Below, in pieces: positions 52,685-61,659 of a DNA stretch of 64,000 nt. Location of the stretch: positions 294,148-358,147 of the forward strand of contig NZ_LN868535.1 in assembly GCF_001261775.1 (NCBI RefSeq). Direction: 5' to 3'. The DNA comes from Anaeromassilibacillus senegalensis. GTDB lineage: Bacteria; Bacillota; Clostridia; Oscillospirales; Acutalibacteraceae. The number at the start of each line of letters is the position of its first letter. The stretch's first letter is position 1. The translations under genes and the position numbers were made by a program. Below the pieces are notes generated by a model that saw nothing but the letters and a program-made list of their open reading frames with translations, did no database searches and was not told where the DNA came from.

Positions 52685-54871
52685 TTGATTCCTGTAAAGA
52701 ATTGGTTTGTGGTTGTGCCGGATGAGGACTATCTGATCGGCTATGTCGGTGAGGACAAAGTGCACCGCATCGAATTCCGAATGGACGACATGGCGGACTA
52801 TCCCGGTTGGGGCTTCTGCCTGGACGTGGAAATCAACGGGGAAAAGCGCGTCATTCAGCTTAACCGCAACACCAGCGGCGATACAAGCGTTCTGTACTGC
52901 GATGTTCTGCGCGCCTATATGCCGGCGGACGGCTTTATGCTGGCGCAGATCCGCGCGGTTAAGGGAGAAAATGAAAAGGTCAAAAAAAGCAATCAATTCA
53001 GTTTTGCGGTTCATCAGTCCATCAATGCAACGGACGCGTTCGCCGATGTAACGCCGGGCTACTTCGACGAGGTCGAGGCGCGGATTCTGGCGGCGAAGGC
53101 CGAAGCGGAAACCGCCGCGCAGAACGCCTGCAACATGGCGCCGCAGATCGGCGGAAACGGCAACTGGACGGTCTGGAGCAGCGCTTCCGACCGTCTGGTA
53201 GACAGCGGCATTCTGGCACGGGGCGAAAAAGGCGAACCGGGCCCCGTGGGTCCGGACGGCCTCACCCCACGGATTTCTGTGGGGACGGTGACGACGCTCC
53301 CCGCAGGAGAACGCGCGGCAGTGACGCAGGGCGGCACAACGGAAGCACCCATCTTTAACTTCGCCATCCCACAGGGCGAAAAGGGCGATACCGGCAACGC
53401 GGGAGAGCTGGATCTCTCGCTCTACGCGACAAAGCGGTACGTTGACACCGAGATCGGACAGATCGAGCTGACGCCGGGGCCACAGGGACCCAAAGGCGAC
53501 AAGGGCGACGCGGGCGCACAAGGACCGCAAGGCCTGAAGGGCAATACGGGGCCGCAGGGTGCAAAAGGCGCGACCGGGCCGGCTGGTCCTGCCGGCGCAC
53601 AGGGACCAAAGGGAGATACTGGTCCGCAGGGACCCAAGGGAGACACGGGTGCACAGGGGCTGCGGGGCGCGACCGGGCCGCAGGGCGCAAAAGGTGCGAC
53701 CGGGGCGTCCGGCGCATCCGGCGCACAGGGTCCAAAGGGAGATGCGGGAACCACAAAAGGTGCGACCGGGGCGTCCGGCGCATCCGGCGCACAGGGTCCA
53801 AAGGGAGATGCGGGAACCACACCTCGCATCACTGTGGGGACGGTAACCACGCTTTCTCCCGGCGCATCAGCCACTGTTACCCGCACCGGAACCGATGCGC
53901 AGCCCATCCTGAATTTCGGTATCCCGAAGGGCGACACCGGCAACGCAGGCGACATCGACCTGTCCACCTATGCGACAAAGGCGTATGTAACCAGCGAGAT
54001 CGACAAGGTAGAGCTGACGCCCGGCCCGAAGGGCGCGGACGGCCTGTCCGCCTATGAGATCGCGCGGAACAACGGATTCAGCGGAACGGAGTACGGTTGG
54101 TTGAATTCTTTGATTGGTGCGACTGGCCCGCAGGGTGAAACCGGTCCGCAGGGGCCGAAGGGCGATAAAGGCGATCCTGGCCCGCAGGGGCCCAGCGGAG
54201 CCTCGACCGCCCCGGTTGTCACCACCTCCGGCAGTGGTTCAGCTTACACCGCCACGCTGGACGGCGTGACCAGCCTGTATACCGGATTGATGATTACCAT
54301 CATTCCGCACGCATCAAGCACATCCACATCCCCCACGTTCAACCTCAACGGGCTGGGCGCCAAGACGATCAAGCGCCGGTACAGCTACACAAACAGCAGC
54401 ACGGCGTCCGGGCAATTGAGCAGTTGGCTTTCCATCAACAAACCGCAGGTTTTGCAGTACGACGGCACCTATTGGATTGCAGTCGGCGCGAACAAGCCGT
54501 ATGGGCCGGATATGTATGGAACTGTCGGTGTGAGCAACGGCGGCACGGGAAAAACGAGCTGGACCAGCAACCGACTGGTCTATGCATCCAGCACCACAGC
54601 GCTGGCGCAACTGATCCCCCCATCCACTGGAACCGGATTTTTATCGCAGAGCGCAAGCGGCGCGCCGTCATGGATCAATTCAAGTGCCATGTGCGATGTC
54701 ATCGGTGCGACGCCCCTCACCCATCAGGACAGCGCTGTGGCAAACAGCGGCGGCGCGCATGGCATCCGGTACTTGGATAATACGCTGTCTGTTCTGAAGG
54801 ATGGCGTGTGGATCGACCTTCTTGGAGATTTGGCCTCTGTATTGGATACGCTGAACGGGGAGGTGGTCTGA
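52685..54871 (+). CDS. Collagen-like tail fibre
   Basis: A 728-residue fibre. The N-terminal domain (about 1-120; VKNWFVVVPDEDYLIGYVGE) resembles a BppU-type baseplate attachment. Then come Gly-X-Y collagen-like blocks (about 180-190, 260-378, 440-515; GPQGPKGDKGDAGAQGPQG type) separated by two related modules with TPRISVGTVTTLPAGERAAV and TPRITVGTVTTLSPGASATV. The C-terminal part holds VSNGGTGKTSWTSNRLVYAS and a beta-rich tip. The start is TTG after AGAAAGGAAGTGATCGC. Placing a structural fibre after the lysis genes is unusual but known. It contains an exact 66-bp tandem duplication. Confidence 0.82.
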   Translation: MIPVKNWFVVVPDEDYLIGYVGEDKVHRIEFRMDDMADYPGWGFCLDVEINGEKRVIQLNRNTSGDTSVLYCDVLRAYMPADGFMLAQIRAVKGENEKVKKSNQFSFAVHQSINATDAFADVTPGYFDEVEARILAAKAEAETAAQNACNMAPQIGGNGNWTVWSSASDRLVDSGILARGEKGEPGPVGPDGLTPRISVGTVTTLPAGERAAVTQGGTTEAPIFNFAIPQGEKGDTGNAGELDLSLYATKRYVDTEIGQIELTPGPQGPKGDKGDAGAQGPQGLKGNTGPQGAKGATGPAGPAGAQGPKGDTGPQGPKGDTGAQGLRGATGPQGAKGATGASGASGAQGPKGDAGTTKGATGASGASGAQGPKGDAGTTPRITVGTVTTLSPGASATVTRTGTDAQPILNFGIPKGDTGNAGDIDLSTYATKAYVTSEIDKVELTPGPKGADGLSAYEIARNNGFSGTEYGWLNSLIGATGPQGETGPQGPKGDKGDPGPQGPSGASTAPVVTTSGSGSAYTATLDGVTSLYTGLMITIIPHASSTSTSPTFNLNGLGAKTIKRRYSYTNSSTASGQLSSWLSINKPQVLQYDGTYWIAVGANKPYGPDMYGTVGVSNGGTGKTSWTSNRLVYASSTTALAQLIPPSTGTGFLSQSASGAPSWINSSAMCDVIGATPLTHQDSAVANSGGAHGIRYLDNTLSVLKDGVWIDLLGDLASVLDTLNGEVV
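53690..53821 (+). repeat. Exact 66-bp tandem duplication in the collagen-like gene
   Basis: Two identical 66-base units (53690-53755 and 53756-53821) encode KGATGASGASGAQGPKGDAG TT twice. Twenty-two residues is not a multiple of three, so the Gly-X-Y register shifts at the joint. Identity is complete, so the duplication is recent or maintained. Confidence 0.92.
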
Positions 54872-55368
54872 TGGGGACGATTGCGGAAAAGCTTCGCCAT
54901 TTAGCGGAAACCAAGACGGCAATTAAAAATGCGATTACGGCAAAGGGCGTGGCAGTTTCAGAGCGCGATACATTTCGGTCGTATGCAACAAAGATTGAAC
55001 AAATCAAAAGTGGAACCGTTAACAGTATTCTTGAAATCCCAGTCGCTGGAGATCCAAATATCGTTTATCTTCGAGCAGATTTTAAAGGAAATACCTCTAT
55101 AACATTTAATGTAAATTCAGGACGCTATGGGTGGAATTGCTATGTCAGCCAGGACGGAGAGTCCTGGCAAGAGATCGGTTATTATAGCGGCTTTGAACCC
55201 CTCACATATTTGATAACGTTAGATTCTTTTCCAAACGGGCAGCTCTTATTTCGAATTACAGCCGAGTCCGCAAATATCAGTATGGATGTATCCATCGTAT
55301 CAGGGCAATGCAATATCGGCATTCCCATACACCAAAACAACATTTCCATCACGCGTCTTTATAACTAG
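54871..55368 (+). CDS. Terminal tail fibre-like protein
   Basis: A 165-residue protein. The N-terminus GTIAEKLRHLAETKTAIKNA, then ITAKGVAVSERDTFRSYATK, is a common short module at the start of Firmicute phage fibre and neck appendage proteins. The C-terminal part (from about 45) is beta-rich, AT-rich in DNA and unfamiliar. It starts within the TGA of the collagen-like gene with a GGGGAGGTGG site, and closes the tail cluster. It is probably an exposed adhesin of the particle. Confidence 0.7.
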   Translation: MGTIAEKLRHLAETKTAIKNAITAKGVAVSERDTFRSYATKIEQIKSGTVNSILEIPVAGDPNIVYLRADFKGNTSITFNVNSGRYGWNCYVSQDGESWQEIGYYSGFEPLTYLITLDSFPNGQLLFRITAESANISMDVSIVSGQCNIGIPIHQNNISITRLYN

Positions 55369-55393
55369 TTATTAAAATCTCTCAAAAACAAAT

Positions 55394-55431
55394 GCCGTGG
55401 GGCTGTTTCAATATTGAAACAGCCCCACGGC
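55394..55431. terminator. Bidirectional terminator closing the tail cluster
   Basis: Perfect 19-bp palindrome, GCCGTGGGGCTGTTTCAAT and its complement, between the terminal fibre and the convergent kinase-like gene. Confidence 0.85.
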
Positions 55432-55437
55432 TATATA

Positions 55438-56040
55438 TTAATCCCTTAACAATGTCACCACAACTTCCGCACACTTTTCCACCCCGATCACGCCGCTGTC
55501 CAGCGTCAGGTGGTAGTCCCTTGCGGCGCCCCAGTCGCGTCCTGTGTAATGTTTGCAATAGACACGGCGTTTTTTGTCCTTTTCCTCCAAGCGCTTTTCC
55601 GGACTTTTGTCCGTTTCCCCGTAGAGGCGCACGATGCGCTCCATACGCGCCTCTTTGCCGGCATGGATAAATACGTTCAGGCAGTCGCCGCGCTCCCGCA
55701 AGATATAGTCGGCACAGCGGCCCACAAGCACACAGGGCCCTTTTTCCGCCAGCTCCTGGATCATTTGGTACTGCGCGGCCCACAGGTAGTCGTCCGCGGA
55801 CATGCCGTTCATCGCTCCCTGTGCGCCGCGCGCGGAAAAAGCATAGGCCAGCACGCTGGAAGCTGGCGCGTACTCGCCCTCCTGTTCGATGAAGCGTTCG
55901 TCAAACCCCGTCGCTTTGGCGGCTTGCTTGACCAGATCTTTGTCGTAATACGCGATCCCCAGCGACTGCGCGACCAGCTTCCCTACCGTCCGGCCGCCGC
56001 TGCCGAATTCGCGGCTGATGGTGACAATTTTTTTATGCAT
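55438..56040 (-). CDS. Cytidylate kinase-like family protein
   Basis: A 200-residue P-loop protein: KIVTISREFGSGGRTVGKLV is the nucleotide-binding start of the cytidylate-kinase-like family (distinct from essential Cmk), followed by YYDKDLVKQAAK, CVLVGRCADYIL and RLEEKDKKRRVYCKHYTGRD. The true substrate of this family is not established. GGAGG precedes the ATG at 56040; the gene begins inside the 3' end of the MATE gene, so the two are coupled. Confidence 0.88.
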   Translation of the reverse strand: MHKKIVTISREFGSGGRTVGKLVAQSLGIAYYDKDLVKQAAKATGFDERFIEQEGEYAPASSVLAYAFSARGAQGAMNGMSADDYLWAAQYQMIQELAEKGPCVLVGRCADYILRERGDCLNVFIHAGKEARMERIVRLYGETDKSPEKRLEEKDKKRRVYCKHYTGRDWGAARDYHLTLDSGVIGVEKCAEVVVTLLRD

Positions 56041-57427
56041 AAACGGGTTCCTCCTTCGATTGGCGGAATGTGGCGCGGTACTCCGACGCAATCAGTGCAA
56101 CCGTCAGAATCAGCGCCAGTCCATCGGCGATCGGCGCGGCCCACAACATGCCCGTGACACCGAATTGTAGCGCCAGAATCACGATTCCCGGCACGAGGAA
56201 TACGACGTCGCGGGAGAGTGAAAGCACCGTTGCCTTGACCGGCTTGCCAATGGACTGCAAAAAGATGCTGCTGGCCTTTTGGACGCAGCACAGCAGGATG
56301 CCTCCCAAATAGATACGGAAGCACAGGTCGGCGTATTCGTTGTACAGCGCGCTTTCGTTGCCGAACAGGCTTACAATCGCCTGCGGACAGCACTCAAACA
56401 ACAGCATGGAGATGGCGCCGACCACAAGATTCGCCGCTATGATATGGCGGTACACGTCAAATACGCGCTTCCGGTTTCCCGCACCGCAGTTGTATCCCGC
56501 GATGGGCTGGCCGCCGACCGCGATCCCCACGGAAAACGCGATCACGATGCCGAACACCTTCATTACAATGCCCACGGCGGACAGCGGAATGTCCGCGCCA
56601 TACGCCGACTGCGCGCCGGTCAGGACGATCATATTGTTCGCCACACTGATGACGACGACAATCGCAATCTGCGTAATGAAGCTGGAAACGCCCAATTGGC
56701 TGATCTTGCGAACGGTCCTTCCCTGTAAGCGAAAGCTGGATGGATGAAACGCAAGCATCCGGGGCCTGCGGAAATACCAGGCTGTCATGACACACGAGGC
56801 CACCTGCCCAATCACGGTGGCAATGGCCGCGCCCTGTACCCCCCAGTGAAACACAAAAATGGCGACCGGGTCCAGGATCAGGTTGAGCACCGCGCCCAGC
56901 ACGGTGGCAAACATCGCATAGCCAGGCGCACCATCCGCGCGGATGGCGGAATTCATACCCGAGGTGAATACATAGAAGGGGATGCCGATCAAAATGATGC
57001 GCAGGTACTCCCATGCGTATTGGTAGCTGGCTTCCGTCACGCCGAACATCCGCAAAATGGGGTCGGAACATACAAAGCCCAACACCATCAGAACAACACC
57101 GGTGAACCCCGTCAGCACAATGCCGTTGCCGATGCACCGGCTGCCGGTCTCCCTGTCACCGCTTCCCAGCGAAAGGCTCAGCAGCGCGGCGCTGCCGTCG
57201 CCGATCAACAGGGCAAGGGCCAACGCCAACACGGTAAACGGATAGACGACGTTGGTCGCCGCATTACCCAGATAACCGACGCTCTGCCCGATAAAAATCT
57301 GATCCACGATGTTATACAGCGCGCTCACCAGCATGGAAAGCACACAGGGAACAGAAAATTTCAGGAGTAATTTTCCAATTGGCTCCGTTGCCAAATAATT
57401 GTCCGCCGGACGCTTTGTCTCTGCCAT
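56033..57427 (-). CDS. MATE-family multidrug efflux transporter
   Basis: A 464-residue membrane protein with about twelve transmembrane segments in two related halves and MATE landmarks such as PCVLSMLVSALYNIVDQIFI, GDGSAALLSLSLG and GQPIAGYNCGAGNRKRV. It exports drugs or cationic compounds using a sodium or proton gradient. AAAGGAG precedes the ATG. The 5' leader carries its own promoter and an intrinsic terminator only about 30 bases from the start, which suggests control by attenuation. Confidence 0.93.
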   Translation of the reverse strand: MAETKRPADNYLATEPIGKLLLKFSVPCVLSMLVSALYNIVDQIFIGQSVGYLGNAATNVVYPFTVLALALALLIGDGSAALLSLSLGSGDRETGSRCIGNGIVLTGFTGVVLMVLGFVCSDPILRMFGVTEASYQYAWEYLRIILIGIPFYVFTSGMNSAIRADGAPGYAMFATVLGAVLNLILDPVAIFVFHWGVQGAAIATVIGQVASCVMTAWYFRRPRMLAFHPSSFRLQGRTVRKISQLGVSSFITQIAIVVVISVANNMIVLTGAQSAYGADIPLSAVGIVMKVFGIVIAFSVGIAVGGQPIAGYNCGAGNRKRVFDVYRHIIAANLVVGAISMLLFECCPQAIVSLFGNESALYNEYADLCFRIYLGGILLCCVQKASSIFLQSIGKPVKATVLSLSRDVVFLVPGIVILALQFGVTGMLWAAPIADGLALILTVALIASEYRATFRQSKEEPVYA

Positions 57428-57586
57428 AAATAAAATCTCTCCTTTACATAAAAAAACAGCGTGTCATCCGAGGGGCGGGCAAGCCGCCGATAGATCACAC
57501 GCTGTACAAAGCTGGATTTACATCTATTCAGATGGAACACTGCATCTCTCTGTTTTTATTATAGCCGGCACTTCGCCCCGATGTAA
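57428..57586 (-). promoter_or_regulatory. MATE leader: promoter, tiny ORF and terminator (putative attenuator)
   Basis: On the minus strand: -35 TTACAT (57586-57581), 17-base spacer, -10 TATAAT (57563-57558); then a possible 5-codon ORF MQCSI (57545-57528 including TGA) after AGAGAG; a small CATCT-GAAT-AGATG hairpin; then a terminator with arms ACAGCGTGT/ACACGCTGT (57505-57497 and 57464-57456) followed by TTTTTT, and the MATE ribosome site and ATG. A terminator between promoter and gene means expression needs read-through. I see no known riboswitch fold. The trigger is unknown. Confidence 0.55.
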
Positions 57587-57653
57587 GCGGAAATTTGCAA
57601 TCAGCGCCAAGTTTGGGACTTTTTGCGCAGAGAAGGGCCATCAATTTTAGACA

Positions 57654-57691
57654 GATTTACCAATGCAGGTCTTCTCAGTTGTCCACGGGTA
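57654..57691 (-). pseudogene. Degenerate copy of the 3' end of the YyaL-like gene
   Basis: About 38 bases resemble 58773-58810, the last codons of the thioredoxin-fold gene: the original ends [13 protein letters not shown], the copy reads VDN-stop-EDLHW-stop. It is a non-coding relic. The hairpin of the same 3' end is also copied in the MATE leader. Confidence 0.6.
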
Positions 57692-57721
57692 CTGCTTCTT
57701 TGCCATGCAAATTCCATGAAA

Positions 57722-57762
57722 AAGCCGCCGTTTTTCCAACAGGATTGGATAAACGGCGGCTT
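57722..57762 (-). terminator. Terminator of the lipoprotein gene
   Basis: 12-bp stem AAGCCGCCGTTT/AAACGGCGGCTT with a 17-base loop; followed on the minus strand by TTTTT. Lies 73 bases after the lipoprotein stop. Confidence 0.8.
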
Positions 57763-57834
57763 CTATATTAGAAGTGAAACGATACCAAGTCTCTTTGCTG
57801 CAACAAAGCCCTTCATCTCACAAAAAATGTTGAT

Positions 57835-58428
57835 TCAATCCATCTGCCTCATCATTTCCAGTGTTTCAGACAGGCCATCAACACCGGAAATTTCAACTTT
57901 GAGCGTATAGGTCCTTCCCACCGGCGGGATGCTCCCTGTTTGGGAAGGATCCGCAGCAAACAGTTTCCTTCCAAGAGGCATTTCCCCATTCAAAGAGTCT
58001 TCCAGACCAGTTAACAGATCCTGTCTTTCCATTGTTACCATCTGTTCCCATTCCGTACCGGGAGCAAACTTGAGAAAATAACTTTGTATGTTTTCCAGAT
58101 TTGCTGTGTCTCCCAGATACTCTAAATAAAGCGTTCCTGCATAGGCAGGCAGGGCCTGTTCCATCCTTTGGTATGTAGAATTGTCCCTGCCGAGATTTTT
58201 CTCAGCCGCATCCAACGCTTTTTCATAAAACGCTGCCTCGGTTTCCACATCGGCATCCACCCGGTAAGCCGCACGCCATTGTTCGCTTTCTCCAATCAAT
58301 GTATAGGGAATCGCCGCAATGCTGTCGGCGTCGTGTGCGGTTTGCCGCCCCGCCAGACTGCATCCGGTTAAAAAAGACAACAGAACCGCTAAAAGAATAG
58401 AACTCATTTTCATTCTGTGCATAAACAT
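57835..58428 (-). CDS. Putative lipoprotein of unknown function
   Basis: A 197-residue protein with a signal peptide ending LLSFLTGC, a clear lipobox with Cys23, so it should be lipid-anchored on the outer face of the membrane. The mature part mixes helices and strands (ETEAAFYEKALDAAEKNLGR and PVGRTYTLKVEISG) without a family that I recognise. GAGAGGG lies about 10 bases before the ATG at 58428. A consensus promoter lies 190 bases upstream and a terminator follows, so it is a single-gene unit. Confidence 0.7.
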   Translation of the reverse strand: MFMHRMKMSSILLAVLLSFLTGCSLAGRQTAHDADSIAAIPYTLIGESEQWRAAYRVDADVETEAAFYEKALDAAEKNLGRDNSTYQRMEQALPAYAGTLYLEYLGDTANLENIQSYFLKFAPGTEWEQMVTMERQDLLTGLEDSLNGEMPLGRKLFAADPSQTGSIPPVGRTYTLKVEISGVDGLSETLEMMRQMD

Positions 58429-58618
58429 CTTTTTATTTCCCTCTCGCCCTTATAATCCCCAGGCTTCTGCACCAATCTTGCACTTCATTCATCTGATTTC
58501 ACGGATTTTGAATCGCTTTATATTGTGTTGTCTGCACCTCGACAACTGGCTCCATCAGGATACTTTGCTTTTATCAACTGCACTGGAACCATTCCTTTGA
58601 TCGTTCAAATTTGAAAAT

Positions 58619-58646
58619 ATTATACGCCCGCGTTTATTTTTGTCAA
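58619..58646 (-). promoter_or_regulatory. Consensus sigma-A promoter of the lipoprotein gene
   Basis: On the minus strand TTGACA (58646-58641), a 16-base spacer and TATAAT (58624-58619), both hexamers perfect. Confidence 0.85.
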
Positions 58647-58713
58647 CAGTCATCCAGTGAAAAGGTTTATTTGCCAATCAAGCAATTGATTCGTTGCCGA
58701 ATGAACGAAAAAA

Positions 58714-58763
58714 ACAGCGTGTGATCCGAGGGGCAGGCAAACCGCCGATCGATCACACGCTGT
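58714..58763 (-). terminator. Terminator of the Rieske/cyclase/YyaL operon
   Basis: 13-bp stem ACAGCGTGTGATC/GATCACACGCTGT with a 24-base loop containing its own CGGCGG/CCGCC-like pairing, followed on the minus strand by TTTTTTT. About 70 bases including this hairpin are repeated in the MATE leader. Confidence 0.88.
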
Positions 58764-58775
58764 ACAAAGCTGAAT

Positions 58776-60776
58776 TTACAAATGCAGGTCTTCCCAATTG
58801 TCCACGGGTGCGGCGCAGGTCCCGCCCCGGCAGAGATAGAACCGTGTGCCGCTTGGCGGGATGGGATACGCTTTTGTAAAGGGCGCGACACAGGCCAGTT
58901 CATCCGCATTGCGCGGGGTTTTCACCAGCACGGCGGGACGGAACAACGGCTGGCTTTGCAGTTTTTCCCGCACGTCGTCCGGCAAAGACGGGTCTGCCGT
59001 CACGCAGACCAGCTCTTCCGTTGGCGATACTTCCTCCAGAATCGCCAGCAGGGACACGCTGTATGCCGCCGGATAGTCCGCAATTTGGCCGGCCACAAAA
59101 CGGAGCTGGCGCTGTGCCAGCCCGCGCCATTTTTCTTCACCCGTCAGGCGGGCCAGCCTGCCCAGCAGCAGCGCCGCCACACTGTTTCCGGAGGGCAGCG
59201 CGCCGTCATAGACCTCCTTCGGGCGGTGGATCAGTTGTTCCGCATCGGACGCATAGAGGAAAAAGCCGCCTTTGTTCTCATCCCAGAACAGACGGCGCAT
59301 CCAGTCCGCCAGCGCCGCGGCGCGGTGCAGGAAGGATACGGAGAACGTTTCCTCATAGAGGTCGAGCAGCGCCAGTGCATAGAAGGCGTAATCGCTGAGC
59401 TGCCCGGCGTGGGCGGCCTCGCCGTCCCGCCAGCGCACATAAAGCCGCCCGTCCGGCTGGGAAAGGCATTGTTCCAGAAACACCTGCGCCTTCCACGCCG
59501 CTTCCAGGTAGCGTTCGTCGTGCAGGACACGGTGCGCCCGCGCGAGTGCGGAGAGCATCAGAGCGTTCCAGGACGTCAGGATTTTGTCGTCCAAATGCAA
59601 GCGCGTGCGGTGTTTCCGGTACAGGTACAGCCGCTCGCAGAGCTCATATAACGACGGGTCCGCCTCCCAGGCGAAGGATGCGATGCGGTTCGGGATGCTT
59701 TTTCCCTCAAAATTGCCCCGCTCCGTGATGTCGAACGCCCGGCAGAAGCGCGCGCCGTCCGCTTCGCCCAGCACCTCGCGGACCTCCCGCGGCGTAAAGA
59801 CATAGTATTTTCCCTCCACGCCGTCGCTGTCCGCATCCTGCCCGCAGTAGAAGGCGCCTTCCGGCGCGGTCAGCTCCCGCAGCACATAATCCAGCGTGCG
59901 TTCCGCTGCCGTGCGGAACAGCGGCCTGTCCGTCTGCTCGTACGCTTCCAAATAGGCCTGTGCCAGCAGGGCGTTGTCGTAAAGCATCTTTTCAAAATGT
60001 GGGACCAGCCACTTTTTGTCCGTCGAATAACGGGAAAACCCGCCGCCCACATGGTCGAACAATCCGCCCGCCGCCATGTGTTCCAACGTGTGTTCCGCCA
60101 TGCGGCGGCACGATTCGTCGCGTTCCCGCTCCGCGTAGCGCAGCAGGAACAGCAGGTTGTGCGGCACCGGGAATTTCGGCGCGCCGCCAAATCCGCCCCA
60201 GCGCGCGTCGTAACTCTGCCCAAAGAGCGACACGGCCTGCCGCAGCATCCGGGCGGACGGCTCACCCGGCCCGGGCTCCCTGCGCCCATCCAGTGCCTGC
60301 ACCACCCGTTCCCCCGCCGCCAGCAGAGCGGGGCGGTTGTGCGCCCACTCCCGCGCGACGGTATGCAGCAGGTCCAGCAAACCGATCATCCCGCCGCGGG
60401 ACTCCCTGGGCAGGTAGGTTCCCGCAAAAAAGGGGCGCTGCTCCGGCGTCATCAGAATGGTCAGCGGCCAGCCGCCGGAGCCGGTCATTGCCTGGCAGAA
60501 ATCCATGTACACCGCGTCCACGTCGGGGCGCTCCTCGCGGTCGACCTTGATGCTGATAAAATGCGCATTCAAAAATTCCGCCACGCGTCCATCCTCAAAC
60601 GATTCGTGCGCCATCACATGGCACCAGTGGCAGGTGGAATATCCGACGCTCAGGAAAACCGGCTTGTCCTCCTGCTTTGCTTTTTCAAACGCCCGCGCGC
60701 CCCAGGGATACCAGTCCACCGGATTTTCCGCGTGCTGGAGCAGATACGGCGATTTTTCATGTTGCAGATGGTTCAT
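58776..60776 (-). CDS. Thioredoxin-fold DUF255 / YyaL-family protein
   Basis: A 666-residue protein. The N-terminal DUF255 thioredoxin-like domain (about 1-165) starts [20 protein letters not shown] and has the CHWC active-site motif (Cys49, Cys52); the rest is an (alpha/alpha)6 barrel (about 180-560) with [10 protein letters not shown] and [20 protein letters not shown] typical of the family (human SPATA20 relatives). The biochemical role is not established; redox function is inferred from CxxC. I chose the ATG at 60776, six bases after GGAGG. It overlaps the end of the cyclase-like gene by 20 bases. Confidence 0.9.
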   Translation of the reverse strand: MNHLQHEKSPYLLQHAENPVDWYPWGARAFEKAKQEDKPVFLSVGYSTCHWCHVMAHESFEDGRVAEFLNAHFISIKVDREERPDVDAVYMDFCQAMTGSGGWPLTILMTPEQRPFFAGTYLPRESRGGMIGLLDLLHTVAREWAHNRPALLAAGERVVQALDGRREPGPGEPSARMLRQAVSLFGQSYDARWGGFGGAPKFPVPHNLLFLLRYAERERDESCRRMAEHTLEHMAAGGLFDHVGGGFSRYSTDKKWLVPHFEKMLYDNALLAQAYLEAYEQTDRPLFRTAAERTLDYVLRELTAPEGAFYCGQDADSDGVEGKYYVFTPREVREVLGEADGARFCRAFDITERGNFEGKSIPNRIASFAWEADPSLYELCERLYLYRKHRTRLHLDDKILTSWNALMLSALARAHRVLHDERYLEAAWKAQVFLEQCLSQPDGRLYVRWRDGEAAHAGQLSDYAFYALALLDLYEETFSVSFLHRAAALADWMRRLFWDENKGGFFLYASDAEQLIHRPKEVYDGALPSGNSVAALLLGRLARLTGEEKWRGLAQRQLRFVAGQIADYPAAYSVSLLAILEEVSPTEELVCVTADPSLPDDVREKLQSQPLFRPAVLVKTPRNADELACVAPFTKAYPIPPSGTRFYLCRGGTCAAPVDNWEDLHL

Positions 60777-61659
60777 ATGCATCCTCCCATTCTGATTCAA
60801 ATCCTGCCTTGCCGCTGGTGAAGTCGAACACCACGCGGCTGCCCCGAAGCAGCCGGTAGCGCACCAGGCAGGCGCCGCTCTCATGGATGGTGCGGCCCAT
60901 CGCGCCGCCCTGCGGCGCCTGCAGGGGAAGCGGGCAGTCCTTCAGGAGCTGAACGGTCAGCAGCAAATCTCCCTGCTTGACCATCAGCAGCCGCTTGCCG
61001 ATGTGCAGCAGCTCTACGCCGGTATAAGTCGCCAGGCGGTATTCCTTTCCTTCCCAAAGGATACAGGCGATGCAGCCTGTGAAAGACCGCCCGCCGGCGG
61101 GGATGTCCGCGATGGAGAGCATCACACAGCCGCCGTCCGCGCTTCCCTGCGTCCAGACGTACCGGCGGGGAAACGAGCGCCCGCGGTCGCCCTCCATGTA
61201 TCCTGTGCCGCGCTGGAAGACCATCTTTTTCCCGTTGACGGAAATCCAGCCGTCCACGCGGTGGGACAGGCTGAACACGCTGTGGCGGCACTGCATCCCC
61301 GGAACAAAGCGGAACGGGCCCATCACGTCGGTATCCGGCGGCGTGAACGGCCCATATTGCAGTTGTCCCTTCAGCTTCAGTTCCTCTGTCTCGCAGTCGA
61401 GCTGGCACCCGCCGCGGGTGAACACGCTTCTGCCCAACCGCACGCAAAACCGTCCTTCCGACGCGCGGAATGCCTCCGCCGGGAACGGTACGGAAAAGGA
61501 TTGATCGTTTGTGATGGCCTGTAAAGACGCGGAACGCCGTCCCGTCCGGTCCACATGGAATGACGGGATCAGCGCGACGACGTCCGTCTCGTTCTGCTGT
61601 TTAAAATACCAGCCTTCAAAGTAGCTGCGCGTTTTTCTGGCGCCGTGGAAATTACGCAT
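60757..61659 (-). CDS. Tocopherol cyclase-like protein
   Basis: A 300-residue beta-rich protein with the opening [15 protein letters not shown] and later [20 protein letters not shown], hallmarks of the tocopherol-cyclase-like family. In plants and cyanobacteria that family closes the chromanol ring; in Firmicutes the substrate is unknown and tocopherol synthesis is not expected. It sits in the middle of a three-gene overlapping operon with a Rieske-FAD oxidoreductase and a DUF255 protein, which suggests a lipid-like or quinone-like redox substrate (inferred). Confidence 0.85.
   Translation of the reverse strand: MRNFHGARKTRSYFEGWYFKQQNETDVVALIPSFHVDRTGRRSASLQAITNDQSFSVPFPAEAFRASEGRFCVRLGRSVFTRGGCQLDCETEELKLKGQLQYGPFTPPDTDVMGPFRFVPGMQCRHSVFSLSHRVDGWISVNGKKMVFQRGTGYMEGDRGRSFPRRYVWTQGSADGGCVMLSIADIPAGGRSFTGCIACILWEGKEYRLATYTGVELLHIGKRLLMVKQGDLLLTVQLLKDCPLPLQAPQGGAMGRTIHESGACLVRYRLLRGSRVVFDFTSGKAGFESEWEDAYEPSAT

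Larger units (their letters stand above)
58429..58775. other. Intergenic region holding a promoter and a terminator
   Basis: A consensus minus-strand promoter (58619-58646) and the terminator of the downstream operon (58714-58763). Between promoter and lipoprotein start lies a leader of about 180 bases in which I see no gene. Confidence 0.6.

Noticed and set aside
38945..55368. Complete prophage
   Set aside because: No integrase, repressor module within the cluster, terminase, portal, protease or capsid gene, and no convincing attachment-site repeats.
38945..55368. Extracellular contractile injection system or type VI secretion cluster
   Set aside because: No AAA+ ATPase or effector-delivery genes, and the Xkd-type order with holin and amidase fits a phage-derived tailocin.
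57506..57645. Known riboswitch in the MATE leader
   Set aside because: I could not match the leader to a known riboswitch core; the structure looks like a simple terminator with a mini-ORF.
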